DNA from: Argopecten irradians
Taxonomy: Eukaryota > Mollusca > Bivalvia > Pectinida > Pectinidae
Direction of reading: 5' to 3'
Assembly: GCF_041381155.1 (NCBI RefSeq)
Contig: NC_091142.1
Span: 6,079,778 to 6,143,777, forward strand
DNA length: 64,000 nt
Positions 1 through 11,154 of this stretch are shown here, one piece after another (positions within the stretch are counted from its first letter, which is position 1; each line of letters begins with the position of its first letter). The position numbers and the translations under genes are program-made. The notes under the pieces are model-generated. The model searched no databases, was not told where the DNA came from, and worked only from the letters and a program-made list of their open reading frames with translations.

Positions 1-2430
1 GTTGCAAGGTCAATGTAACTTTTGCGTTAGAAAAGTGATAAGCTTTCATCTCTACTTGTCTTCTTATTTGATATCCCCATTATGTTTTACGAATTTCATT
101 TGGTAATACTTCTGTCAAACGTCATAATAAAATTCATATTACACAGCTTCCCGTGTAATATTTTCTAATTAATTAGAGTAATTAGCCATATAAATCAGAT
201 GGTTGTATTTGATTCTTATTTTAGCTTTAGCTTGTGTTGGTGCCGTGTCGAACGTGATCAAATCCTAAATCCATTGTATCAATATTGCTTTGATGTAACT
301 AGTGAGATCAAACAAGCCTTTCCTTTTGTCGTCATGGCAGTCCAGCCGTTCGTTCGAAAGCAAGCCCTCTTATATACATATCCCAAAACTCAAAGCCAAT
401 TTTTTCTTATAATTTTGCGTGGAGAACATTTCGCGAATTTCTCTTTTATTTTTATTCGTAGGTAGAATCTTTCGCGCATTGTCAATTTTATATCTGTTAC
501 CATTTTGTCAAACTTTTCATCTTATTCGGCATTTAAGTTCGCAGAAAGTTATGCAAATATAGCGAAAGTTAGTCCCGCTCGAATACACAAAACAGAAGTT
601 ACCAGGAAATGTACAAAATTTGATATATTTCGTTCATTTTTTAATATCCTTTATTTGTTAATAAAATCTTAAATATAAGACTTCATACAGTAGAGATATC
701 CCCGCCAGGTCAGAAAACGTGATGCTGCAAAAAGTAAGCTGTCTAGCTGATTTATGGTTACAGTAAACGTAAACTTCAGGAAGGTTTCTAAACAAAGTAA
801 TATATCATCCTCGTAATTAATTGTGTCACACATTTCATATATATTTCATCATTGTTGATTTGCAGTCTTTGGTATTGGCAACTGCTTTTAGTAATGATAT
901 GGCGAGATAGGCGAGATGTGCGCGGGATTGTGTAATGAATTCCCCCAACATGTGTTGCTTGTCAATGTAGTTAGGTTTATTTAAAGACCACTGTTGTCAT
1001 TTAGACACCATCAAGTTAAGATTATTATTATTCAGTTCCGTTAATGCAACAGTTACATCTCCATATAAGAAAAACATGCCAAAATGATTAAGATGGAGAG
1101 GAATGCAAACTTTTGTTAATAATAATTATTTTAATGTTTGCATGTTTGCCTAGTCGTTAATGTTCATTGAATGTTTTAATTGTACATGGTACATGCTGTT
1201 AACAATTATCACTAATCTGTGCAGTTAATACGAAGAACTATGAAGAAATCTTAAAAGGCTTACTACGAAACACATTTTATATTCTCTAAATGTAGTAGGT
1301 GTCTTGTATACACATTTGTTTTTTTCAAATCGCTTTGCTCAGTGTGGGACGTTTTTATCAAAAACTAACAGGTGTTTTGTTTACATGCTCGTATTTTCAG
1401 ATTTTCTTGCTTAAAGGATAATTTATTATCATAATGTAACAATTGTCCTGTTTACATAGTTCGCAGTCAGATTAACGTGTTTGAAGGATGTCACATTTTG
1501 TAATTAAACATACGGATATTAGCAAATTCTCTCAAGGAAACAATTTGAAGTAATATTTATTACAACGACGATTAAAGTAAGCGTATTTATGATTTCGGTC
1601 ATTTATAATGCCGTATAGCCGGTTATAGGTCAAGATTTTCGCGTTTTAAATTAAAAAGTGAAAACTGGAATTTCATCGCAGTTTTGAATTTTTACGATTT
1701 CGCTTTATGGTCATATATGATTTAACCATTTTTCATTATTTTGCGGGTCAAATTTTCACGAACATGTTATGCCGCGAAATCGCAACAATATCATCCCCGC
1801 GAATATAATTGGATATATGTATACTCAAACAATATACATTTTTTTTTAATTTAGCGCAGTCGTATTAAAGCGAAAACAGTCTGACATGAAAAGCCTTAAG
1901 ATATTATTACGACTAAATATGCACTTTTACAGTACGCTAGCTACACTAAACTGCCTGTAGAATTGGGCATACAGTTCTAGTATAACGAGTTGCTGGTGAT
2001 TTCTACATAGTTAGATTGTCGTCTAAATACTTCATTCAATCAACCCGATTCTTATTTTTTTATCATAGTGAATAATATTCCAATTTAGAATTTATCTCAT
2101 GATCACTTATTTATCTTATAAAGTACACACGCACTCTATTGAACTCGTTATGTGACATTCATTTATATATAACGTGTGCATATAGTCTTGATAGCCATAT
2201 ATCGAAAGCTTGCATGTTGGGCGTTTTTGTAATTCCAATAATTGGTTTATACCCAAATACTTGCATTAGTAATTAACCTAACAAATATACAGATTGTGCT
2301 GAATCGACAGTTTTGTTAACGAACGCCCTGGATACAATCCAGTAACTGTTCTCAATCAGTATGTACTGTAATAGGCTTACTTATACCATACACAGGAATT
2401 ACATGGGTGGTCAGAGAAAAATCACGATAG
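1..2430. other. AT-rich intergenic DNA upstream of opsin 1
   Basis: I see no gene here. The short open frames have AT-rich, random-looking translations. The last 100 bases hold motifs shared with the opsin 3 promoter, listed separately. Confidence 0.6.
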
Positions 2431-2447
2431 GAACTAAAGTATAAAAA
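2382..2447 (+). promoter_or_regulatory. Core promoter of opsin 1 (TATA box and upstream motifs)
   Basis: A TATAAAAA box lies at 2440-2447, about 90 bases before the opsin ATG at 2532, which predicts a short 5' leader of about 60 bases. Just upstream are TATACCATA (2382-2390) and ACATGGGTG (2401-2409). Both 9-mers recur in the same order upstream of the opsin 3 TATA box. The TATA call rests on motif and position only. Confidence 0.6.
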
Positions 2448-2531
2448 CAAGCAGAGCACCCAATATTCTTTAGTATCTCTCTGGTAATTGGCCATCTTGC
2501 TACCACCCAGGGTACTCCTTCAGGTATCATC

Positions 2532-3902
2532 ATGGTTGTTGGGGTGACGGAGTTGGCGCCGCTCAACACTACACATCTGTATGATACGTATGACTACTTT
2601 GTCCACCCCCACTGGAAGCAGTTCGATCCCGTGCCGGACACATGGCACTACTTCATCGGTCTCTTCATCACTGTGGTTGGTATCAGCGGTGTCGTCGGCA
2701 ACATTGTCGTCATCTCGGTTTTTACCTCAACCAAGACACTCAAGTCCCCGTCCAACATGTTGATCGTCAACCTCGCTCTCAGTGATCTGACTTTCTCCGC
2801 TGTTAACGGGTTTCCTCTCTTGACTGTCTCTGCTTTTAATACTAAATGGGTGTTCGGAGATGTGGCGTGTCAGTTCTACGGATTTATCGGAGGTATATTT
2901 GGACTCATGTCTATCAATACACTGGCTATGATTTCCATTGATCGCTGTATCTGCATCACAAGGCCGCTCCAAGCTGCGCGAATTATGACAAGAAAGACAG
3001 CTTTCATCATGATCGTCGTGGTTTGGGTTTGGGCAGTTGGATGGTCCCTATTGCCTTTCTTTGGACTCGGCGCCTACATTCCTGAAGGTTTCCAAACTTC
3101 GTGCACATTTGATTACTTGACCAAAAGCCTGTCAAACAGGATTTACATCGTAGGAATGTATGTGTTCGCCTTCGCCTTACCTCTGTTGCTAATTGTTGGA
3201 TCTTACGTTATGATTATCGGTGCTATTAGGAAGCATGCCAGAGAAATGGCTGCCATGGCTGATAAACTAAATGCCGAAGAAGCTGAGAAGCAAGAAAAAA
3301 CCAAAGCAGAGATCAAAATCACCAAAATCGCTATGACCCTGATCTCACTCTTTATCCTATCATGGAGCCCCTATGCCACCATTGCTTTGATGGCCCAGTT
3401 CGGAGATCCAAGTTTCGTTACGCCATTGATGTCAGAACTTCCTGTTATGTTGGCGAAAGCATCTGCTATGCACAATCCTATTGTGTATGCTCTCAGCCAT
3501 CCTAAGTTCCGTGCCGCTTTGAATGAAAAGGCTCCCTGCTTCCTCAACTGTTGCAGGCCAAAACCAAAACCGCCAGTGGAAGCTACATCTAAAGCACAAG
3601 TTGGCCGCACCGCCAGCGAATGCAGTGCCTCTACTGTTGCAAGCTCCTATGGGCCAGGCTACGAAATGCAACCGACCATGAACCAAGGGGTCAACTCAGG
3701 AGAGCTTGTAAAGGAGCTGGTTGGCGCTATTGTCTCGATGGCTAACAACCAACCAAAAACCGTTCAACCTGTATACATCCCTGGTGCCGCGGGTCCTGCA
3801 GCAACACCGGTAGCAGTCCCCGCTACACCTGCACCCAACGCTGAACAAGTTCAAACCACGGCGGCAGTCATCGAAAAGGCGTCAAAGGAACTGAAAGCTT
3901 AA
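2532..3902 (+). CDS. Gq-type rhabdomeric opsin 1, single exon, DRC variant
   Basis: This 456-residue visual-type opsin is expected to bind retinal through a Schiff base and signal through Gq and phospholipase C in a photoreceptor membrane. Visible hallmarks are seven hydrophobic segments from about residue 41, an N-glycosylation sequon at N12, the disulfide pair C113-C191, Tyr116 at the vertebrate Glu113 position, the Glu185 counterion (bovine Glu181 equivalent), retinal Lys309, NPIVY at 315-319, the r-opsin HPK motif at 323-325 and a palmitoylation-type CysCys at 340-341. The third loop (MADKLNAEE) is typical of Gq opsins. The usual DRY is DRC at 137-139. The coding region has no intron, whereas most animal r-opsin genes do. 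The ATG is the first in frame after the TATA box and aligns with its paralogues. The proline/alanine-rich tail contains the conserved ELVKELVGAIVSMA motif. Family assignment is firm; spectral class and cell type cannot be read. Confidence 0.97.
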   Translation: MVVGVTELAPLNTTHLYDTYDYFVHPHWKQFDPVPDTWHYFIGLFITVVGISGVVGNIVVISVFTSTKTLKSPSNMLIVNLALSDLTFSAVNGFPLLTVSAFNTKWVFGDVACQFYGFIGGIFGLMSINTLAMISIDRCICITRPLQAARIMTRKTAFIMIVVVWVWAVGWSLLPFFGLGAYIPEGFQTSCTFDYLTKSLSNRIYIVGMYVFAFALPLLLIVGSYVMIIGAIRKHAREMAAMADKLNAEEAEKQEKTKAEIKITKIAMTLISLFILSWSPYATIALMAQFGDPSFVTPLMSELPVMLAKASAMHNPIVYALSHPKFRAALNEKAPCFLNCCRPKPKPPVEATSKAQVGRTASECSASTVASSYGPGYEMQPTMNQGVNSGELVKELVGAIVSMANNQPKTVQPVYIPGAAGPAATPVAVPATPAPNAEQVQTTAAVIEKASKELKA

Positions 3903-4442
3903 AAATACATTTAGTGAAAGGTCTGTTCACCCCTAAGATCGCCCAATTGTCTGAGGATACTCACGTGTTAAACGTTGTCTGCATCGGTCCAAACGTGACT
4001 CAGTGTTATAAAAGAAATCCTATTACAGGTTCATTAGACTCAACTTGATAACATCTGGAAGGATGGAAGTCACGTGTTTGCTGTGTAATACCATATATAG
4101 GCATGGTGTAGTGTCTCAATATTTTTTGTGTCGTGCTTGGAAAGTTGGAAAAATCTGGACTGATATATATAAGCCAAAGCTTGAAGAAGACGAAAATTAC
4201 AAGAAGGACTTTATATATTTCCCATGTGCCCTGCAAGTATGATAATTTGATGTGATCTTTCTTCGTGATAAGGATTATCTCTTTTTTCATTTCTAGATAA
4301 ATGAAGAACCCTATGGTTGAAAAGTTTTTAAAATTCGATAAGGAAAATTAAAAATATTTCTTCTGGTAGTTAAAAAGTTAAAGTTGAATTATATATATCC
4401 TTTCATTACAAGTTACTATCATTATGGTTATAACTATTGGGA

Positions 4443-4456
4443 AATAAACAAATAAA
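4443..4456 (+). terminator. Tandem polyadenylation signals of opsin 1
   Basis: Two AATAAA hexamers (4443-4448 and 4451-4456) lie about 540 bases after the opsin 1 stop codon and would give a 3' UTR of roughly 560 bases. No better signal was seen closer to the stop. Confidence 0.5.
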
Positions 4457-4459
4457 TGT

Positions 4460-6940
4460 CTTTCTGAAAACATTTTATTGTGATCTTTATATTAGAGGAG
4501 AAAATATGTTCACTCTCAACTGTTTTAATAATGATCAAAAAACATATGTGAAAAGTTGTAATTTTAGTATTTTTAACTATTAAGACTTTTAGAAACAAAC
4601 ATTGGACTGTAAAGTGGATTGGGATGGGTCAACCCAAGTGTGAGATTCCGGCTGGGCAACACGAGGCTTGCCGAGTGTGTAAGGCCAAAATCTTTCACGA
4701 GGGTTAATATGTATATATGTCCACCTGGCCATACCATGTTTGATTATTTTCTGTTATACTTCAACGAATGACGATGGAATTTCAATTGTTAAGATTCAAA
4801 TTCATCGCGCCATCATCATTGGAACGTTGTATGCCGTCTTCTCCTTATCCCGATAAAATAGAGTTATCTTTATTCCGTAGCAAGTATGGAAAAATGTTTT
4901 TATTTCATTGTGAGCCAAAGCTGATAGACAACAATAATTGTTTTATTACTTAATTAACAACACAAAACATTTTCTCATTAAGCTCAATCAAAACCAGTTG
5001 ACCACTTAAAATTTCAAATTTATGTTTGCGATATTACAGTGATTTTTTCATGACGAAAATTGATTATATTTCACAACAATGGGGAATCGACAGGCATGTT
5101 TGTAGGCAGTTAATTGATATTATCGCGGAAAGATTCAACCACAAAGATAGTAGATCTATGTGACCGCGAAATTAAATCACCATGAAATTCTTGCCAGCTA
5201 TACAAATTCGAAATTAAGAAACCTCGAAAATATGTCGGTTACCGTAATCCTTCTTAAATTAGTCTCCGAGACGTTAGATACTTTTGTTCGCATAATATTT
5301 ACATTACTGTATTAACATAAACGCAAAAAATGCAAGTGAGATGACGTCATACTTTATATATATTCAAAATTTTCCCATTGGCATTGACAAAAAACACTTA
5401 GCAAAGTACAATGTACTATACCAATGGAAAAAACGTAGTGCTTTTCTCAGAAATTCCCTTCTTTTTTTTACTTTTACTTTTGATGCATACATTAAGCAGA
5501 AAAGATGAAGAGTGAAACCTCGGTATGTGATTTTTATTTCCATCTTCTTTTCTTTGATTAATGCTATGATTTACCTGACACAGTCAGGTAGACACAGTAT
5601 GGTATTTATAGCTTGTATCTGTCATCGACGAGGTCAGGAGGGCGCCGGTCCATTTAACTGAGTAATAAATATGGACTTTTTCCTTAAAGGTCTTGACAGA
5701 CTTCTTACGAAATCCTATATATGGTTCAAAATCAATGCTATACATATCAAGATAACTTATTTGTCGAAGTTGTATTGACATTTAAAGTGATTTTTAATTG
5801 AAGAAAATTCGGTCAATTAAATTTAAGGTCTCAGTATTGAGACGACACGTGATCAGAAAGTACCGTACACGGCCAAATTCGGGCATGCTTCAGGCAACAA
5901 AATGTGTTGTAACTAACGTTTTGCAACACCGATTATTTTGCGGTTTCATGCATCATACCTGCAATATAATTTTTTATATTCACGGAAAACAAATTCTTTC
6001 GAAATATTGTAGTTTTGCCATCTTCGGTACCTTGATTCAAGGACGAAGACATCTTCATCATTTTGCGTGCATTGTCAGTTTAACGTGTACATTATCCACA
6101 ATATCGAATTTTGCCAAACAACTATCCCATCCTAAAATAAATAGATAATGTAAATAATGCTACTGCGGCAATGGTGCACAAAACCGCAATACAGTAGGTG
6201 CAACAAACGACAAAATCACATCTCTTACTTGAAGCGAGCATAAATGTGCCAGTTTATACTGAGTATCATATTTGCATATACAACATCTGTAGCATAGCAA
6301 GTGCTTAATGTGACTCGGTAGATAGTGCTATAAATATTATACACCTACATGTTTCAAAAATTACCAATTTTCGATAGCTAATTGCTCATTTGATTAGTTA
6401 TAAAATTAATTAAATTAATCAAATTATTTAGTTTTATCGTCACTATTATTTAGTGCAACTTATCGAAAAGCATCACTAGGCATTGCTCCATATATACATC
6501 TTTACGTTATCTTGTCAAAACATATATACAGATACATTGTATATATATGGTTACTTTGTTGCCCTGATGCGTACAGTACATAGACCCACTTTAATTTAAT
6601 TGATATGTTTTGCTTTTTTCTGGTTTCAAATTTTAAAGTTATTGATCGACTACTGCTAAAATATTGATCGATTATTTGTTGATCATTTTTAAATTGATAG
6701 TTATTGGTCGACTGCCAACTATAAACCATATATTCATCATGTGTTGCGTCATGAAGGAATACGTGTTTGAAATATGAAAAACCTGTCATAAAAAATTGCT
6801 TTATAAAGCCTCCGTGTGTCGTTTGCTTAGATAATGAGAACCAAAGCCCCGGTCCCAGTCCCGTAATGGGTTTCATATCATCAACATTGATTTTAGTTTA
6901 GTCGCTGTTGAATATCTAAAAAAAAATCTTTTTAGGATAT
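4460..6940. other. AT-rich intergenic DNA
   Basis: No gene was recognised. A GC-richer fragment at about 4615-4735 with a palindromic flavour (GGCTGGGCAACACGAGGC) looks like the remnant of a dispersed repeat. Around 6640-6715 there are degenerate tandem ATTGATCGACT-like units. The open frames on both strands look random. Confidence 0.5.
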
Positions 6941-6943
6941 CCT

Positions 6944-7452
6944 TTAAAGTTATATGTGCCGTATATTTCATATTCACGAATCAAGATGAGCTTCCGATAT
7001 GGTATTCATCACCAAAATTTACCAACAATTTAAAAACACTGTACTGTAAATGCATAGGTTTCAATTTTACAAGTACAACTAAGAGCTGAAATACTTTTTG
7101 GCAGTACTGTCAATATTATCATATTTTCATCTATAGTGAAGTGAAATAAGTACATACGCTCAGAATATGAAGCTAAATTGTTGTCAACAAGTTCATGTCA
7201 CAGTTTTATAGTGTTATTAGTAATTTTAAAGGGATTTATGCGAGTATGTTTCATATGAACATGCATAAGGCATAAAAACAACAAATTTACACTATATAAT
7301 ATCTTTGTTGTAACTAGCATTTTATAAGATATTGGAAACCATTTGAATGATTCTCATAGCTAAATTCATCAAACCTTATAGTTTTCAATAGATTAATGAA
7401 GAAAAATTAAAGTGTCAACATTTTAGCCCAGTTACGGCACATATAACTTTAA
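6944..7452. mobile_element. MITE with TTAA ends (family D)
   Basis: A perfect 20-base terminal inverted repeat, TTAAAGTTATATGTGCCGTA, opens at 6944 and its complement closes at 7452. The 509-base interior is AT-rich and has no coding potential. Both termini carry TTAA, the target site of piggyBac-type transposases, but no transposase is present, so the superfamily is an inference. Confidence 0.75.
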
Positions 7453-9119
7453 CTTACTATTAAGGTTTTTATACATAAAAAATAAATTCATTTTATACAG
7501 AATTGGTTTCATTCTAGTGAGCAAGTCGATAGGAATTCACAAAGCATCACACGACAGGTACCAATAATAAATATCAAATCAACACATTTTAATGCTGAAA
7601 CATTAAAGGCATTTTTTTTTACCAAAAGATAGTTTAACGATCTCTTGGAACAAATGTTACTAATTAACCTTTAACAAAAGAATTTGGTTTGCACTGTCTT
7701 GCGTCAACAAAAGTCAAAGTGATGGGCGCGTCCTGTATCAATCAAAGTCTATACTCATTTAACACAGCTGATAATGAGGTTACATTAAGCACGTTGAAAT
7801 TACACAAGTGCGACCGCCAATATACCAGTATATGTGTTACAATTAACAATAGCCTATTAATTAGTGTCGCTACTGCCGTTGACGGTGCACTTTCTTAAAC
7901 TGAATGAACTAACTCTTCATGTTGTATCGTTAAGTACAATAAAGAAGCAATAGTAACTTTATTTCTAGCTCTATCGAAACAGTATTTAAATGGATTTGGT
8001 TTTATTTTTTGAACACATATTATTTTCTCTCTAATAAGAAAATGCAGCCAGAAAGATAAAAATATGTGTGCTCAAACGAATTTTATTTCTTTAAGGTTAC
8101 AACAATTTTAAACGGATTTCTAACATAATTCTCACAAATAGGACTATTTCGAGCTAATAAACAGTAATAATATACAATGTTATAGAAATAATTTATTCAT
8201 AATGGAACTACATTTTGAGTTAATTTACAGTAACGCTAAAAACTTATAGTGATAAGAACCAATTCTTAAAATTTGCCCATAACATTCTGTGTCTGTGGTA
8301 TTATGTATCACAATGCTTTTTGATTTTGTGATTGCATTAATTTTTCTCTTTATGTGTTCATTGCCTGGATCTGATATGTAATGTGAAACAAGGCTTAAAA
8401 TAAAATAAGGAATGAACTTATCTTGTGATATCCGAAACCTGATATTCAAACCGTTTCATGTATAAAAAAATCGATGAAATTTTGTTGAAATCTCTTTTTT
8501 CCAAATTGTAAAAAAAATAATAATGAACATTTTCAGCATTTTTGTATGTCCTTAAACGCTCATCTTATGCATGCAGAATTATAAATTGAACTTTTATCAA
8601 CATCAATGACAATGGTATGACTTATACAAAATTATAATACAATAAACACATTCATTGTTTGCTAAAATGCCACACGATAATCCATACAAAGACGCGTTTG
8701 ACAATAAATGATACCATTTGGTGGTCATTTGTGTGAAAGCACTAGGAGTCAACGATTACGTCTGTATCCAATTTATGATACACAGAGAGCTTAGGCGTTC
8801 GTTCTAAATTCCGGGATAACACATCATTCCATGATTTGTAACCGTACGTCAAATTATGGTTGGTATGACATAATACATTTATCAAATCCAGGATGTCACA
8901 GTTCGATTCTTAATTAACAAAGGTGAAGTTATACTTACAACAATTAATACATTTCCGTTTAGCCCACTTACTCTGAAACTCCTTACAGGTTATGATATAT
9001 GTGTTCAGTAGGTGTGAACTAGAACGATCAATATTATGTCCATTATTTAAAGAAAACGGAAATGAAAAATGTGAATGTTATTATTAAAAGAGATATATTA
9101 GTATTTGTTAGGATTCATG

Positions 9120-9120
<1 letters not shown>

Positions 9121-9155
<35 letters not shown>
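9121..9155. repeat. Poly-T tract of about 35 bases
   Basis: An uninterrupted T run. It may be the A-tail of a decayed minus-strand retroelement, but no body was recognised next to it. Confidence 0.9.
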
Positions 9156-9156
<1 letters not shown>

Positions 9157-9754
9157 AGATGGTTAACAAAAGCTTTGCCTGCTGCCAACTCAATCACCCT
9201 TTCGCAATAAAATTTGTTGAAGTTGAAAATTCCATTCCGTAAAATTAAAAAAAAACGAACTCTATACCGTATAGCTGGAAATATTCGCCGAGATGATATT
9301 TTTGCGATTACAATGACAGTGTTGTGATGGCGAAAACGTAATCCACGAAATGATAAAAGAGATCTCAATGATATTTTACTGCTTTAGCACGATGACAAAA
9401 GGAGTGGATTTGATTACTGTTGTTTTAGCTATATAAAAAATGTTAAACATTTGCCTCAATGATTATGGGCTATATGATATGTCTCCGAGGTATCGTGTCC
9501 TATATTAAATTAAATGGCTTCAATTCACAAAGTTGTGTTTGTAATCAGCGTTTTTCTGTTTGGGTACAAAATTATAAAGGGATATATCATCCCTTCTGTA
9601 CGTCAAAGTATTTATCATATATTATCCCTTGGGTATCAATGACTGGTGCCCATGGTTACCATGTTGATTATTAGTATTCATACTTAAAACGTGTTAAGTA
9701 CGTAACGTTGGCGCATAAAGCAATAGCATTTTAATACCACTTGGTCATATTCCG

Positions 9755-9870
9755 AAATATTGCTTATGACAAGCATTTTCATTGGCTAAGAGATTGTTAT
9801 CGACGCAAAAACGTAAAAATGACGTCACCGTTTATAACGTCGTATTTGATTGGTTGATACGGTAGTGCAA
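9755..9870. repeat. Dispersed repeat with TGACGTCA, copy 1
   Basis: The segment ACAAGCATTTTCATTGGCT, followed by an ACGT-rich stretch and GATTGGTTGATAC, matches 19045-19145 in the same orientation with many mismatches. It looks like two old copies of one dispersed repeat. Confidence 0.5.
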
Positions 9871-10110
9871 TAACTTTCAAGAGAAAATAAATGTGGAATT
9901 ACATGTAGCAAGATTATATAAAATATATACGCTCATCTTAAACCGCTTCGCAGTTAAATAAGAGTACACGCAATTTTTATTTATGTTTGAAAATACACTT
10001 TTAAGTAACTCCTTATCTAATTGATTATTTTCCTATACTGTATAGCCTATGTACTAATATATCAAGGTTTTTCATATTAAATAACACATTTAGCTTTTAA
10101 TTAATTGATT

Positions 10111-10308
10111 GGCTTAACGTCATGTCAACAGCTCGAGTCATTTAAGGTCGTGACAGATTTGTTTGTGGAGGAAAGCCAAAGTACCAGGGGAAAAAACACC
10201 GAACAACAGTCTAGCACCTGTTCAACATAGGATTTGAACTCGCCACCCAGAGGCTTTGGAAATGCAATGTATTTCGGGACATCTTAACCACTCGATAACT
10301 TTGGCCCG
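10111..10308 (-). mobile_element. tRNA-derived SINE, nearly full length, degenerate
   Basis: On the minus strand a tRNA-like head (A box CGAGTGGTTAAGATGTCCCG, B box GAGTTCAAATCC) leads into a tail with CCCTGGTACTTTGGCTTTCC and CCTCCACAAACAAATCTG. The body parallels the better preserved copy at 34221-34457. It is probably one of the mollusc SINE families with a conserved central domain; the exact family name is uncertain. Confidence 0.75.
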
Positions 10309-10955
10309 AACAGTAAACAAGACAACAAAGCATTATATTACCATATTGATTGTTATATTTACATTGTATATACATATTTTGTTATACTTAATCAACCGTA
10401 GTTCATAAGATCGACTGGAATCCGATGTAATCTTGACATCGTATTTATATTATTTCATCATTTCTAACAAATAACATTCAGTCACGTCAACATGGCTCCG
10501 GGTCAGAGGTCATGGATGATACATCACTATATGTGTAATAATGCTGAATGGCTGACAGGCAGCTCGTAATGTTGTATTCTGATTGTTGTAATGAATTAAT
10601 TAGGCGAAGTTATTCCGGTATAAACAGGGCCTGATATGACCTCGTCCTCGCCAGAATAATATACCACATTGTCAATTGTATAATATCATATACATCTTCT
10701 TGTACATTGTTAATGAATTCTAACGCTATTGTTTTCTTCACATGGCCAAATTATTTATAGAAAAAAATGATAATGCAATCCATCTCGTACGTACTGTTTC
10801 TTGCAGTTAAACGGATTTATTTTTTATTTCTTAAGATTTTATAAATGTCATCATTGTATACATTATCATTAAATTGTGTATCACGAATACTTGAACTCAG
10901 TGTTCATTAATATGTCGTCATCAGTTTTTGTCTGATTGATAACCCGTTAAAGAAA

Positions 10956-11151
10956 CATCCGCGATACACAAGGAGTTCCTATCACTGTCGTTTTAGCTTC
11001 CCTTGGGTTATGTTATAGAAAAAGTAAAGGCATTTTGATATGTTTGATATACATCAATGGACCACACTACTTGTTTCTTAATGCATAAGGCAAGAATATT
11101 TCAAAATCGAATATAACGGCAGTGATAGTAACCCCTGGATTATCGAGGATG
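10956..11151. mobile_element. Palindromic MITE (family B), degenerate copy
   Basis: It starts with CATCCGCGATACACAAGGAG and ends with CCCCTGGATTATCGAGGATG, the two ends of the family seen best at 23665-23981. The interior is shortened to about 196 bases in all. Confidence 0.65.
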
Positions 11152-11154
11152 TCA

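Larger units (their letters stand above)
7455..10110. other. AT-rich intergenic DNA
   Basis: No gene was recognised. It contains a weak inverted repeat around 8010-8075 (GAACACATATT / AAATATGTGTGCTC), a long poly-T run and one copy of a short dispersed repeat, both listed separately. Confidence 0.5.

Noticed and set aside
199-465. Open frame of 88 codons near the left edge
   Set aside because: Hydrophobic, AT-driven translation with no motif, signal logic or splice context.
5798-6148. Plus-strand frame of 116 codons
   Set aside because: No recognisable motif and no promoter or splice context; looks random.
6502-6876. Minus-strand frame of 124 codons
   Set aside because: Composition follows the AT-rich DNA, there is no domain-like pattern, and it overlaps degenerate ATTGATCGACT repeats.
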